From JBCCMQ01 sp039026235 (GTDB lineage Bacteria; Pseudomonadota; Alphaproteobacteria; Rhodobacterales; Rhodobacteraceae), in contig JBCCMQ010000001.1 in assembly GCA_039026235.1 (NCBI GenBank), positions 806,001-870,000 on the forward strand: a stretch of 64,000 nucleotides of DNA, written 5' to 3'. The stretch's first letter is position 1; each line of letters opens with the position of its first letter. Below the pieces are notes generated by a model. The model was not told the DNA's origin, ran no database searches, and worked only from the letters and a program-made list of their open reading frames with translations. Shown here one piece after another: positions 32,886-41,760 of the stretch. The translations under genes were made by a program, and so were the position numbers.

Positions 32886-34030
32886 TGGCTGGCTCCTCGG
32901 ACGAGCTGTGCAAGGGGATAGCGCGACAGGAAACGCGCGCGCAGGATAAGCGACCAAAGAACGACCGCCCCGAACTGGTGAATGATCGCAAGCGACAGGG
33001 GCGCGGCGTAAAGCACAGTGCCGATACCCAAAACGATCTGGCCGAAGCTGATCACTAGCACCCAGTCAAAGGCGCGCCGGGTGGCCTCATTGCCTGATCG
33101 CCGGGACGCCCGCCACACAACCAGGGCATAGATAATGAAAAGGTAACCCGTCACCCGGTGCACAAACTGTACCAGACCCGGGTTTTCAAAAAAATTGCGC
33201 CACGCCGGCGAAATGTCGAAGGCGTTTGGCGGCACAAAGCTGCCCGCCATCAAAGGCCAGTCCGTAAAACTGCGCCCCGCATCGATGCCTGCCACCAGCG
33301 CACCCAGCAGGATCTGCAGAAAGGCGAGATGCAAAAGGCCTGTCGACATGCCCCAAAGCTTGCGTTCGCTGTTTCTGCGCGCCTGCAAGAGATCGACGTT
33401 GTCCCGTGACAGCCGGTAGACGAACCAGGCGATGACGCCCAGAATCACGAAAGCAAGTCCCAAATGAACCGCCAGGCGGTAGCTGGCCACATCCAGCATT
33501 GTACCGGTCAGGCCCGAACTGACCATCCACCAACCGATCGCCCCTTGCAATCCACCGAGGCCACCGAGCAATAACAGCCGGCCTGTCCAGCCGGGTGGCA
33601 CCCTGCGCGCCAGGGTCAGCCCCAGAAAGCCTGCGGCCCAGACCAGACCAATGAACCTTCCCAGTTGCCGGTGCCCCCACTCCCACCAGTAAATGACCTT
33701 GAACTCTTCCAACGTCATACCGCGGTTCTGCAGCTGGTATTCCGGGATCTGGCGATACAATTCGAAGGCGCGATCCCAGGCGGCTGCGTCCATGGGCGGA
33801 AGCGCCCCGGTAACGGGTTCCCATTCAGTGATCGAAAGCCCACTGTCGGTTAGGCGGGTCAGCCCGCCAAGGGCGATCATTGACACCACCAGAACGAAAA
33901 GGACGATCAGCCAGGCCCGCGTCCAACGGCGGGCGGGCGCAAGATCCTTGGAAATTAGGCCGGTTCGAACATCAGGCCGGGTCGGTGTCTGATCTCCAAC
34001 CTCTTCAAAAAGCTTGCGTTTGTCAGCCAT
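32882..34030 (-). CDS. ctaA: Heme A synthase (COX15/CtaA)
   Basis: A 382-residue polytopic membrane protein with about eight membrane segments. The N-terminal LGGLTRLTDSGLSITEWEPVTG is the COX15/CtaA signature, and conserved heme-ligand histidines are visible in EWGHRQLGRFIG, HLGLAF, HLAFLQ and VHRVTGY. It hydroxylates and oxidises heme O to heme A for cytochrome aa3 oxidase. Length and layout match the alphaproteobacterial/mitochondrial type 2 enzymes. It is followed by a coupled carboxypeptidase gene, probably unrelated in function. Confidence 0.96.
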   Translation of the reverse strand: MADKRKLFEEVGDQTPTRPDVRTGLISKDLAPARRWTRAWLIVLFVLVVSMIALGGLTRLTDSGLSITEWEPVTGALPPMDAAAWDRAFELYRQIPEYQLQNRGMTLEEFKVIYWWEWGHRQLGRFIGLVWAAGFLGLTLARRVPPGWTGRLLLLGGLGGLQGAIGWWMVSSGLTGTMLDVASYRLAVHLGLAFVILGVIAWFVYRLSRDNVDLLQARRNSERKLWGMSTGLLHLAFLQILLGALVAGIDAGRSFTDWPLMAGSFVPPNAFDISPAWRNFFENPGLVQFVHRVTGYLFIIYALVVWRASRRSGNEATRRAFDWVLVISFGQIVLGIGTVLYAAPLSLAIIHQFGAVVLWSLILRARFLSRYPLAQLVRGASQ

Positions 34031-34083
34031 TCCACCTGTTCCGTCCTGCCCAGTACCTAAAGCTGCGGGCCCCTATCGACAAG

Positions 34084-34833
34084 TCAGTCACTCTGCTCTT
34101 TCCAGCGCACCAATTGACGCAGGACACCGTGGAAGACCTGAACGTCCGCCCGGGTCAAAGGCATGCGTGACCAGAGATTTCTAAGGTTGATCCGCATGCC
34201 GGCCGCCTTGGTTTCCGGAAAAAAGAATCCTGCCTCTTCCAAGCGTTGCTCATAGTGGTCTGCAAGCTTCTCCACCTCTTGCAGCGTCGCCGCCTCGGTG
34301 CCAGCCATGACCATATCGTGGGCGGACACATCGGCGGTGACGCGCCGCCATTCGTAAGCGACGAGCAGGACGCACTGGGCCAGGTTGAGCGAAGGAAATG
34401 CGGGGTTCACCGGGACCGAGATGATCGCATTCGCCAGGGCGACGTCATCATTTTCCAGCCCCGCACGCTCTGGCCCAAACAGAACAGCGACCCTTTCGCC
34501 CGCACCGATGCGCTGCTTGGCATCCTGCATCGCTGCTTCGGGCGTCATGACCGCTTTAGTCAGATCCCGGGACCGGGCTGTGGTTGCGTAGACGAATGTG
34601 CAATCGGCGACGGCCTCGGCCGTCGCCTGGGCAACCTGTGCAGCATCCAGCACACGGCCAGCACCCGAGGCGAGCGCCACAGCCTTCTGATTTGGCCAAC
34701 CGTCGCGCGGTGCTACAAGCCCCATGCGGTCAAGCCCGAAATTCCACATGGCCCGCGCAGCCGCACCGATGTTCTCGCCCATCTGAGGACGCACAAGGAC
34801 GAATTTTGGCGCGAGGTCTGACTGATCATGCAT
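34084..34833 (-). CDS. trmJ: tRNA (cytidine/uridine-2'-O-)-methyltransferase TrmJ
   Basis: A SPOUT-fold RNA 2'-O-methyltransferase, 249 residues from the chosen start. Motif 1 is VRPQMGENIGAAARAMWNFGL, motif 2 ALFGPERAGLEND, motif 3 NPAFPSLNLAQCVLL; together they place it with TrmJ, which methylates position 32 of the anticodon loop. The C-terminal helical extension fits TrmJ. The frame extends to a GTG-ATG at 34896/34893; the internal ATG at 34833 gives the N-terminal length seen in relatives, but neither start has a strong ribosome binding site. Confidence 0.88.
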   Translation of the reverse strand: MHDQSDLAPKFVLVRPQMGENIGAAARAMWNFGLDRMGLVAPRDGWPNQKAVALASGAGRVLDAAQVAQATAEAVADCTFVYATTARSRDLTKAVMTPEAAMQDAKQRIGAGERVAVLFGPERAGLENDDVALANAIISVPVNPAFPSLNLAQCVLLVAYEWRRVTADVSAHDMVMAGTEAATLQEVEKLADHYEQRLEEAGFFFPETKAAGMRINLRNLWSRMPLTRADVQVFHGVLRQLVRWKEQSD

Positions 34834-34936
34834 GGCCACGGCCTGATAAGCCCCCGGACCACCTTGGGCAAGGCACTCCATAGTCAAATCCATCACGCTT
34901 CGCTATGACACGCTGAAACCGACCGGAGCCCATCAC

Positions 34937-35557
34937 TTGGCTGATACCGACACGCCTCAGATCTATCTGATTTCGCCGCTGGAATTCGAAATGCAGAGCT
35001 TTCGCCGGCAGCTTGAGACCGTGCTGGATGCGGCACCCGTCGCGTGCATGCGCCTGAGCATGGCAAGCCAGGACGCCGACCGAATATCGCGGGCCGGCGA
35101 CATGCTGCGGGAGCTGACCCACGCCCGTGACATCCCGCTTGTGATCTCGGACCATGTGGCACTGGCCGAGAGGCTGGGACTCGACGGGGTACACCTGACC
35201 GATGGGGCGCGGGCGGTGCGCACAATCCGGAAGGATCTGGGCAAAGAGGCCATAATTGGCGCCTTTTGCGGCGCGTCACGCCATGACGGGTTGAACGCTG
35301 GGGAGGCGGGCGCGGACTATGTGGCCTTCGGGCCCGCGCGCGCCACCGGTCTGGGGCACACAACCCCGGCTGACCCGGAACTCTTCGGCTGGTGGTCCGA
35401 GATGATCGAGCTACCGGTGATCGCCGAAGGGGCGCTTGACCCGGACACCGTGTCATCCCTACGCGATACTGTCGATTTCTTTGCCCTGGGCGACGAGATC
35501 TGGCAATCCGAGGCGCCTGAAAAGGCGCTCAGCGACTACGCGCGTCTGATTGACTAG
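34937..35557 (+). CDS. ThiE-like thiamine phosphate synthase family protein
   Basis: A 206-residue TIM-barrel of the TMP synthase family: VISDHVALAERLGLDGVHLTDGA matches the pyrophosphate-loop region, and AGEAGADYVAFGPARATG the phosphate-binding end. The canonical GVSxH box reads GAFCGAS here, and the pyrimidine-contact Lys region is weak, so true TMP synthase activity is not certain; a TenI-type or other barrel role is possible. The start is a TTG eight bases after GGAG; no better ATG is available. It is divergent from trmJ and convergent with olsA. No other thiamine gene adjoins. Confidence 0.75.
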   Translation: MADTDTPQIYLISPLEFEMQSFRRQLETVLDAAPVACMRLSMASQDADRISRAGDMLRELTHARDIPLVISDHVALAERLGLDGVHLTDGARAVRTIRKDLGKEAIIGAFCGASRHDGLNAGEAGADYVAFGPARATGLGHTTPADPELFGWWSEMIELPVIAEGALDPDTVSSLRDTVDFFALGDEIWQSEAPEKALSDYARLID

Positions 35558-36381
35558 CCCGCCCCCCCGGGAAGACCCGATCGGCAGTCGGCCTCTAAGG
35601 CCGCAGCGATGTCTTTTCTGCCCTCAAAATCGGCGACTTCGCGCCTGGGGTGAAAGACAACCGCAGCGGATCCGTTCCTGGCGGTTGCAAGCACTCTGAT
35701 CAGATGCGGCCCAAAGGCCATCGACCCCCACCATCCGTAAAAGCTTGGATCCGCATCTTCCGGCGCGCGGTAGGCCAAGGTCACCGCCTGCAGCGCCATG
35801 CCCAAAGGCGCACCTCGCGTGAAGAACGCTGCAAAAAGCGTTGGTTTAAATGAAAGAACCTGCCTTCCGTCGGTGCTGGTTCCTTCCGGAAAAAATAACA
35901 GCAGATGGCCGTGGGAAAGCCGCGTAGCAAACTGATCCCGCTGGCGGGAAGCATCGCGCGCTTCGCGAGAAATAAAGACTGTCCCGGTCGCCCGCGCCAG
36001 CCAACCGATGCCGGGCCAGCCCGCAACTTCGGCCTTTGAAACGAAATAGACGCGCTGGGTTGCGTTCAGAACGAAGACATCCAGCCAGGACACATGGTTC
36101 GAAACCAGCGCCCCAGGCCCCTGAAACGGCTGGCCGATACGATCAACGCGAAGACCCATGATGAACAGGGACGTTTTGCAGACGGCCTGTGTCACAATGG
36201 GTGTTATGGGTCGCCTGTTGCGAAAGACCGGCGCCTCAATCAGGCGCAATGACAAAAGCAGCAAGAGCCCGCCAAAGACCGTCACGGCCAAAGGAACCCC
36301 GCGGGCGGCAACCCGGATCCAACCGGCCAGTGTGATTTTCTCCAGGGCAGGCTCGGCGGCGCCATACCAGGTTTGACTCAC
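35554..36381 (-). CDS. olsA: Lyso-ornithine lipid O-acyltransferase (PlsC fold)
   Basis: A 275-residue membrane-anchored acyltransferase. NHVSWLD supplies the catalytic His-x4-Asp, FPEGT the glycerol-phosphate-type substrate motif, and a membrane segment (PLAVTVFGGLLLLLSLRL) precedes them. It starts with GTG overlapping the olsB stop (GTGA), so it is coupled to OlsB and assigned as OlsA, which esterifies the hydroxyl of lyso-ornithine lipid. Taken alone it could be a 1-acylglycerol-3-phosphate acyltransferase; the olsB coupling decides. A longer frame upstream reads into olsB and is rejected. Confidence 0.85.
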   Translation of the reverse strand: MSQTWYGAAEPALEKITLAGWIRVAARGVPLAVTVFGGLLLLLSLRLIEAPVFRNRRPITPIVTQAVCKTSLFIMGLRVDRIGQPFQGPGALVSNHVSWLDVFVLNATQRVYFVSKAEVAGWPGIGWLARATGTVFISREARDASRQRDQFATRLSHGHLLLFFPEGTSTDGRQVLSFKPTLFAAFFTRGAPLGMALQAVTLAYRAPEDADPSFYGWWGSMAFGPHLIRVLATARNGSAAVVFHPRREVADFEGRKDIAAALEADCRSGLPGGAG

Positions 36382-37157
36382 GCAACACGTCCCTTGGTAT
36401 AGTACGCCCGGTGCTTGGCACTCATCTGCGCGGTATCCATCAAAAGACATACGTCCACGGTGTTGAAGTCGTGGTCGATGAAGGCTCCTTCACCAACAAA
36501 ACCGCCAAGGCGAAGGTAAGCCTTGATAAGTGCTGGCATCGACACCATCGCCCGCGTCTTATCAACCGCATTCTTAGCCATCAGATCCATGGTCTGAAAA
36601 TGCCCCGGCTGCACCCGCACCCGAATCTCTGGCGGCGCCAGGTAATGGTGGTGCAGGTATGCGAGAGGCTGACGCAGCCGGTCTATATCCGTTCCGTGAA
36701 AACTCGCCACGCCAAAGAGGACATCAATACCGTGGCTCAGGACATAGTCGGCCAGCCCGTTCCACAAATGAAACATCGCGGTCCCGCCACGGACCCGCGA
36801 ATCGACGCAGGATCTGCCCAATTCCACCAAACGCCGCCCCGTGGCCTTAAGAGCTGAAAGATCGTATTCATCCGCCGAATAAAATCCGCCCGCCCTCTGG
36901 GCCTGATCGTCGCGCATGAGCCGGTAGACACCCACCGCACTGTCAATGTGATCGCCTTCCCAGGCTTCGTCGAACAGGACCAGATGGTCGAAAAACGGGT
37001 CAAATCGATCGCGTTCGAGGCGCGCATCGTGGTCGACCATGGGGCCGTCACCTTGAAGTTCTTCAACAAAGACACGATAGCGCAGACGCTGAGCCGCAAC
37101 GATATCTTCATCTGACCGCGCCAGGCGAAGCACGAATTGACCTGTCCGGCCGGTCAC
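36378..37157 (-). CDS. olsB: L-ornithine N-alpha-acyltransferase (GNAT fold)
   Basis: A 259-residue acyl-ACP-dependent N-acyltransferase of the OlsB family. RYRVFVEELQGDGPMVDHDARLERDRFDPFFDHLVLFD is the typical N-terminal stretch, and VELGRSCVDSRVRGGTAMFHLW is the acyl-donor-binding core. It joins a 3-hydroxyacyl chain to ornithine, the first step of ornithine lipid synthesis. It and olsA form a two-gene leftward operon with an overlapping stop and start. Ornithine lipids are phosphorus-free and often rise under phosphate limitation; no Pho-box-like direct repeat was recognised upstream. Confidence 0.92.
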   Translation of the reverse strand: MTGRTGQFVLRLARSDEDIVAAQRLRYRVFVEELQGDGPMVDHDARLERDRFDPFFDHLVLFDEAWEGDHIDSAVGVYRLMRDDQAQRAGGFYSADEYDLSALKATGRRLVELGRSCVDSRVRGGTAMFHLWNGLADYVLSHGIDVLFGVASFHGTDIDRLRQPLAYLHHHYLAPPEIRVRVQPGHFQTMDLMAKNAVDKTRAMVSMPALIKAYLRLGGFVGEGAFIDHDFNTVDVCLLMDTAQMSAKHRAYYTKGRVA

Positions 37158-37291
37158 GTCAGATAGGCTCCTTTTTGCTGTGTCGCGGTTCTAGGGATCG
37201 ATCAGACCGAATGCAACACAAGCAAACGGGCTGATCGGGCGAGTTGACACACCCTAAGGTTGTGTTACGACTACCTCATGGTAGAGGGCGG

Positions 37292-37468
37292 CTACACATC
37301 GAAAACCGGAATGAGTGAAACGACGCGCGCGTCGACCACGACCTTGCCGGCATCTTCAAAATTAACGGTTACGCGATCGTCGATGTTCGATTGCACCTGG
37401 CCCAATCCCCAGTCGGGGCGCGCCGGGTTGCGAACGAACATGCCGGGCGACAGCAACGAAGACGTCAT
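37292..37468 (-). CDS. DUF3553 small protein
   Basis: A 58-residue protein read from ATG at 37468: it has LLSPGMFVRNPARPDWGLGQ, QSNIDDRVTVNFEDAGK and VVVDARVVSLIPVF, which is the whole length of a DUF3553 domain (a small beta-barrel, Tudor-like by pattern; function unknown). Both ends fit the domain. It is leftward, between olsB and the chpT gene on the other strand, and is shorter than the length limit of many automatic gene calls. A short hairpin (CTACC-TCAT-GGTAG) lies just past its stop. Confidence 0.8.
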   Translation of the reverse strand: MTSSLLSPGMFVRNPARPDWGLGQVQSNIDDRVTVNFEDAGKVVVDARVVSLIPVFDV

Positions 37469-37517
37469 GAGGTCAGGCCTTATTCCTTACCCGTAAAACT
37501 AGGTTTGGAGTCCACCT

Positions 37518-38117
37518 ATGCCATCCGCAGCCATAGATCTACCCGCGCTTCTCGGTTCGCGCATCTGTCATGATCTGATCAGCCCACTTGGTGCAATCGG
37601 CAACGGCGTTGAGCTTTTGCATATGTCCGGATCGACCGTCGGTCCCGAAGTGGCGCTGATTTCCGAAAGTATTGAGAACGCCAATGCCCGCATTCGGTTC
37701 TTTCGCATTGCGTTCGGATCCAGCGCGCCCGGCCAGACAGTCGGTCGCAACGAAATCAACGGCATCCTGAACGACATGCTGCAGGGTTCGCGCCTGAAAA
37801 TCACCTGGTCACCGGACGGCGATCTTCCCAGGGGTGATGTAAAGCTCATATTCCTCTTGCTGATGTGTCTTGAGACATCCCTTCCTTACGGCGGGCGTAT
37901 AGACGTGACACTCTCCGAAGGGGCCTGGCGGCTTTCGGCAACGGCGGACAAGGTTCGGCTGGATCCGGCGATATGGGCACTGGCCGCGGGCGGTGGAGCA
38001 GAAACGGAAATCACCCCTGCCCTGGTGCACTTTGCGCTAGTGGCGCCGTCGCTTACCAGCCAGAACCGGACCCTCAGCACCGATTTGACCGATCAAAGGA
38101 TTGACCTGCGGGTCTAG
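37518..38117 (+). CDS. chpT: Histidine phosphotransferase ChpT
   Basis: A 199-residue protein of the ChpT family (pseudo-histidine-kinase dimer). The phosphorylated residue is His18 in RICHDLISPLGAIGNGVELL, in the DHp-like helix; the C-terminal half is the degenerate ATPase-like domain. In alphaproteobacteria it relays phosphate from CckA to CtrA and CpdR, controlling cell cycle, motility and gene transfer agents. In Rhodobacterales the pathway governs flagellar and GTA genes, so it links naturally to the chemotaxis locus elsewhere in the window. It stands alone, convergent with proA. Confidence 0.9.
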   Translation: MPSAAIDLPALLGSRICHDLISPLGAIGNGVELLHMSGSTVGPEVALISESIENANARIRFFRIAFGSSAPGQTVGRNEINGILNDMLQGSRLKITWSPDGDLPRGDVKLIFLLLMCLETSLPYGGRIDVTLSEGAWRLSATADKVRLDPAIWALAAGGGAETEITPALVHFALVAPSLTSQNRTLSTDLTDQRIDLRV

Positions 38118-38133
38118 TCGGTCGCGGGGCTGT

Positions 38134-39399
38134 CTAAGGTCGGGTGGTCCCGCTACCCTCGACGAGATATTTGAAGCTGGTCAACTGCGCCGCGCCCACG
38201 GGGCCGCGGGCGTGCATCTTGCCCGTAGCGATGCCGATCTCGGCGCCCATGCCGAACTCTCCGCCATCCGCAAACTGGGTCGAGGCATTCCGCATAAGAA
38301 TGGCGCTGTCCATCCGCTGGAAAAAGTGTTCGGCCGCCAAATCATCCTCGGTCAGGATGCAGTCGGTGTGATCGGACCCAAACTGCCGGATGTGGGCAAT
38401 CGCGTGGTCAATGTCATCGACAAGCTTGGCGGCAATATCCATATCCAGGTACTCTCGACCCCAGTCTTCTGACGTTGCGGGGATAACACCCGGAAATTCC
38501 TGCAATTCTTCGGCACCGTGCACACGGACACCCGCGTCCTGCAGCGCTGCAATCAGATCACGCCCTAGGCCTTGGGCAAGCGACCGATGGATCAGCAGGC
38601 ATTCCGCCGCGCCACATATTCCAGTACGCCGGGTCTTGGAATTCAGGACAACATCCATCGCCTTCTGTGCGTCGGCGGCCGCATCGACGTAGATGTGCAC
38701 GATGCCCTCAAGATGGGCAAAGACGGGCACGCGCGCTTCGCGCTGCACAAGGCCAACAAGCCCCTTCCCCCCGCGCGGCACGATCACATCGATGGTGTCC
38801 GTCATTGTCAGCATCTCGGAAACCGCGGCACGATCACGCGTCGGCACCCGCTGCACACAGTCTTCGGGCAAACCGGCTTGGGCCAACCCGGCGCGCAGGC
38901 CTTCCAGGATCACGCCCGCCGAATGATAGCTTTCAGAGCCGCCGCGCAGAATAACGGCGTTTCCCGACTTGATGCACAGCGCGCCTGCGTCCGCTGTCAC
39001 ATTGGGCCGGCTTTCGTATATCACGCCGATCACTCCAAGCGGTGTACGTACCCGCCGGATGCGCAAACCCGATGGCTGGGTCCATTCCGCCATGACATCA
39101 CCCACCGGATCGTCCTGGGCAGCGACGCTGCGCACACCATCGGCCATGGCCGAAATCCGGTCTTCGGTCAGAAGCAGACGATCAAGCATCGCCGCCGACA
39201 GACCCTTGTCGCGGCCAAAGTCCATATCCGCGCCATTGGCCGCAATCAGATCTGCCTTGCGCGCTTCCAGCGCGTCGGCGGCCGCGTTCAGTGCGGCGGT
39301 TTTTACCTTCGACGTCGCAAAGGCCAGCGTGCCAGCGGCGGCCCGCGCCCGCGCCCCCAGATCAGCCATGGTGGCGGAGATGTCGAGAATGTCCTTCAT
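38134..39399 (-). CDS. proA: Gamma-glutamyl phosphate reductase
   Basis: A 421-residue ALDH-fold enzyme; the catalytic Cys is in RRTGICGAAECLL, and VIYESRPNVTADA with NAVILRGGSES are family motifs. It reduces glutamyl 5-phosphate to the semialdehyde in proline synthesis. The start overlaps the proB stop by four bases, giving a proB-proA pair at the end of the ribosomal-protein/obgE run. Confidence 0.97.
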   Translation of the reverse strand: MKDILDISATMADLGARARAAAGTLAFATSKVKTAALNAAADALEARKADLIAANGADMDFGRDKGLSAAMLDRLLLTEDRISAMADGVRSVAAQDDPVGDVMAEWTQPSGLRIRRVRTPLGVIGVIYESRPNVTADAGALCIKSGNAVILRGGSESYHSAGVILEGLRAGLAQAGLPEDCVQRVPTRDRAAVSEMLTMTDTIDVIVPRGGKGLVGLVQREARVPVFAHLEGIVHIYVDAAADAQKAMDVVLNSKTRRTGICGAAECLLIHRSLAQGLGRDLIAALQDAGVRVHGAEELQEFPGVIPATSEDWGREYLDMDIAAKLVDDIDHAIAHIRQFGSDHTDCILTEDDLAAEHFFQRMDSAILMRNASTQFADGGEFGMGAEIGIATGKMHARGPVGAAQLTSFKYLVEGSGTTRP

Positions 39400-40502
39400 A
39401 ACACCATATCGTCCCGGTGGATCAATGCCGCACGACCGGGATATCCCAAGATACTGGCGATGTCACCGGATTGACTGCCTGCAATGGCGCGGGCTTCGTC
39501 AGAAGTGTATCTTGTCAGGCCGATACCGACCTGTCGCCCGGTCAAATCCCGGATCGCGATCGGATCGCCCCGGCCGAAGGCACCATCGACCTGACGCACA
39601 CCCGCAGGCAGAAGCGATTTGCCCTGGGCTAGCGCGCGTCCGGCGCCTTCATCGACACGCACCGCCCCCTTCGGCTTCATGGCGCCAATCCAGCGTTTCC
39701 GCGCAGCTTGCGGATCGGTTTTCGGCAGAAACCAGGTGGCGGGCGCGCCCGAGGCAAGGGCGCTGAGCGGGCGGTCGACACGGCCTTCGGTAATGGCCAT
39801 GGCGGCGCCTGCGGCAGTTGCGGTCTTTGCTGCCATAACCTTGGTTTTCATGCCGCCTTTCGATAGCCCTGAACCGGTGTCGCGCGCCATGGCTTCAATT
39901 TCCGGGGTGATCTCCTCAATCTTCTCGAACCGGCGCGCACCGGGGTCGGTGCCGGGATCGGCCGAGTAGAAACCATCGACATCGGACAAAAGGATCAGTT
40001 GATCGGCACCCACGGTCACTGCGATTTGCGCCGCAAGACGATCATTGTCACCAAAACGAATTTCGTCCGTAGCAACGGTATCGTTCTCATTGACGATTGG
40101 GACGACGCCAAGACCCAGCAAAGTCTCAAGCGTTGCGCGAATGTTCAGATACCGTCTGCGGTCTTCGCTGTCTTCAAGCGTCAGCAGGATCTGCGACGTT
40201 GGAATGCCGAAGGGCGCAAGAGCCTCTTCATACGCACGCGCCAGGCGGATCTGGCCGACGGCCGCCGCCGCCTGGGACTTTTCAAGCGCCAGGGTTCCAT
40301 CGGGCATCGAAAGCGTGGCGCGGCCCAAGGCAATGGACCCGGACGAGACCAGCACGACCTGGGTGCCGGCCTTTCGCGCATCCGCAACGTCCTGGGCGAG
40401 CCCACCCAGCCATTCCGACCGCAACCTGCTGGTCTCGCGATCAACCAGAAGTGCCGAACCGATTTTGACCACAAGGCGGCGAGCGTCCGTTACGGCTGCC
40501 AT
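39396..40502 (-). CDS. proB: Glutamate 5-kinase
   Basis: A 368-residue amino acid kinase with a C-terminal PUA domain (about 275-355). VVKIGSALLVD opens the kinase domain, VVLVSSGSIALG and NENDTVATDEIRFGDNDRLAA are the substrate-binding segments, and GMKTKVMAAKTAT is the nucleotide loop. It phosphorylates glutamate, the first and feedback-controlled step of proline synthesis. The first bases of the gene overlap the end of obgE by 13 bases. Confidence 0.97.
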   Translation of the reverse strand: MAAVTDARRLVVKIGSALLVDRETSRLRSEWLGGLAQDVADARKAGTQVVLVSSGSIALGRATLSMPDGTLALEKSQAAAAVGQIRLARAYEEALAPFGIPTSQILLTLEDSEDRRRYLNIRATLETLLGLGVVPIVNENDTVATDEIRFGDNDRLAAQIAVTVGADQLILLSDVDGFYSADPGTDPGARRFEKIEEITPEIEAMARDTGSGLSKGGMKTKVMAAKTATAAGAAMAITEGRVDRPLSALASGAPATWFLPKTDPQAARKRWIGAMKPKGAVRVDEGAGRALAQGKSLLPAGVRQVDGAFGRGDPIAIRDLTGRQVGIGLTRYTSDEARAIAGSQSGDIASILGYPGRAALIHRDDMVL

Positions 40503-41524
40503 GGAGCGTCTTCCTCGGTCACAGTCGCCTTCGCGCGCCCTTGGTCAACAAGCCTCCGCAACGCCCTCAAGACATCCTCGATCCCACGCCCGCTGACGCC
40601 GGACATGGCAAACACTGGCCCGCCGGCGGCTTCGTCGAGCGCAGCCATCTGGGCGGCAACAGCATCCTGATCCAGCGCATCGATCTTGTTCAGGGCGGTG
40701 ATGCGGGGCTTATGGGCCAGCCCGCCGCCGTAGGCTTCGAGCTCGCCGATGATTGTACCGTAGTCAGCCGCGATGTCTTCGCTGGTGCCATCGACCAGAT
40801 GCAACAGCGCCTCGCATCGCTCCACATGGCCCAGAAAGCGGTCGCCGATCCCGCGCCCTTCGTGCGCCCCTGCGATCAGCCCCGGAATATCAGCGACGAC
40901 CATCTCGGTCTGATCAATTCCCACAACACCCAGATTGGGGTGCAGCGTTGTGAAGGGATAATCGGCGATCTTGGGGCGCGCATTTGATGTGGCGGCCAGA
41001 AAGGTGGACTTACCTGCATTGGGAAGCCCAAGCAGACCCACATCGGCGATCAGCTTTAGACGCAGCCAGATGGTCCGATCGACACCGGGCTGGCCGGGAT
41101 TTGCCCGCCGCGGCGCCTGATTTGTCGAGGTCTTGAAATGAAGGTTCCCGAAGCCGCCATTGCCACCCTGGGCAATCTCAAAACGCTGGCCAACCTCGGT
41201 GAGGTCGGCGAGAACCGTTTCCTGATCCTCATCCAGAATTTCTGTGCCCACCGGAACCTTCAGCAGTACCGATTTCCCGTCGGCGCCCGTGCGCTGTTTG
41301 CCCATTCCGGGCACGCCGTTCTTGGCAAAGAAATGCTGCTGATAGCGAAAGTCGATCAGCGTGTTCAGCCCCTCCACCGCCTCGGCGACCACGTCACCGC
41401 CGCGTCCGCCGTCGCCACCGTCCGGGCCGCCGTATTCTACGTACTTCTCCCGCCGAAAACTGACGCAACCCCCACCGCCACTTCCCGAGCGCACATAGAC
41501 TTTGGCGAGATCCAGAAATTTCAT
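40490..41524 (-). CDS. obgE: GTPase ObgE/CgtA
   Basis: A 344-residue Obg GTPase: glycine-rich Obg domain (about 1-158, with VRSGSGGGGCVSFRREKY and GPDGGDGGRGGDV), then the G domain with G1 GLPNAGKST, G2/G3 DYPFTTL and DIPGLI, and G4 NKID. It acts in 50S ribosome assembly and growth control. The ATG at 41524 is chosen because it begins the conserved MKFLDLAKVYVRSG and overlaps the stop of the preceding small ORF as ATGA. It lacks the C-terminal OCT domain of some species. Confidence 0.97.
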   Translation of the reverse strand: MKFLDLAKVYVRSGSGGGGCVSFRREKYVEYGGPDGGDGGRGGDVVAEAVEGLNTLIDFRYQQHFFAKNGVPGMGKQRTGADGKSVLLKVPVGTEILDEDQETVLADLTEVGQRFEIAQGGNGGFGNLHFKTSTNQAPRRANPGQPGVDRTIWLRLKLIADVGLLGLPNAGKSTFLAATSNARPKIADYPFTTLHPNLGVVGIDQTEMVVADIPGLIAGAHEGRGIGDRFLGHVERCEALLHLVDGTSEDIAADYGTIIGELEAYGGGLAHKPRITALNKIDALDQDAVAAQMAALDEAAGGPVFAMSGVSGRGIEDVLRALRRLVDQGRAKATVTEEDAPWQP

Positions 41525-41751
41525 GTCTTGTAACCGTAGGCAGACCCCAGAAGCCGATACTTCCAAACGGACTTGGGCTCAAGGCGCGCTCGAGATTGGC
41601 ATTCCTTCAAAAGGGCGAAGCACACGGTTCCCATGTTGGCAGCCAGGTTGTCCGACGGGCGGCCGGCGCAGTCCGCCCGTATCAGGTGGTTAGTGCCACC
41701 ATCCAAGAAGAACGTCGCATGCCGCTCTTTCAATTGGAGACGAGGTAACAT
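41521..41751 (-). CDS. Possible small protein translationally coupled to obgE
   Basis: A 76-residue frame of which no family is recognised. It contains HATFFLDGGTNHLIRADC and NLAANMGTVCFALLKECQ, with two positively charged ends. Two things suggest it is real: the stop overlaps the obgE start exactly as ATGA, and the codons are rich in G/C at third positions. Against it: no clear ribosome binding site is seen before its ATG, which lies ten bases after the GNAT stop. It might simply be the leader between the GNAT gene and obgE. Confidence 0.45.
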   Translation of the reverse strand: MLPRLQLKERHATFFLDGGTNHLIRADCAGRPSDNLAANMGTVCFALLKECQSRARLEPKSVWKYRLLGSAYGYKT

Positions 41752-41760
41752 CGCGCTGCA

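Noticed and set aside
37260..37496. 78-codon + strand frame opposite the DUF3553 gene
   Set aside because: The opposite strand encodes a complete DUF3553 domain of the right length; this frame has no family pattern.
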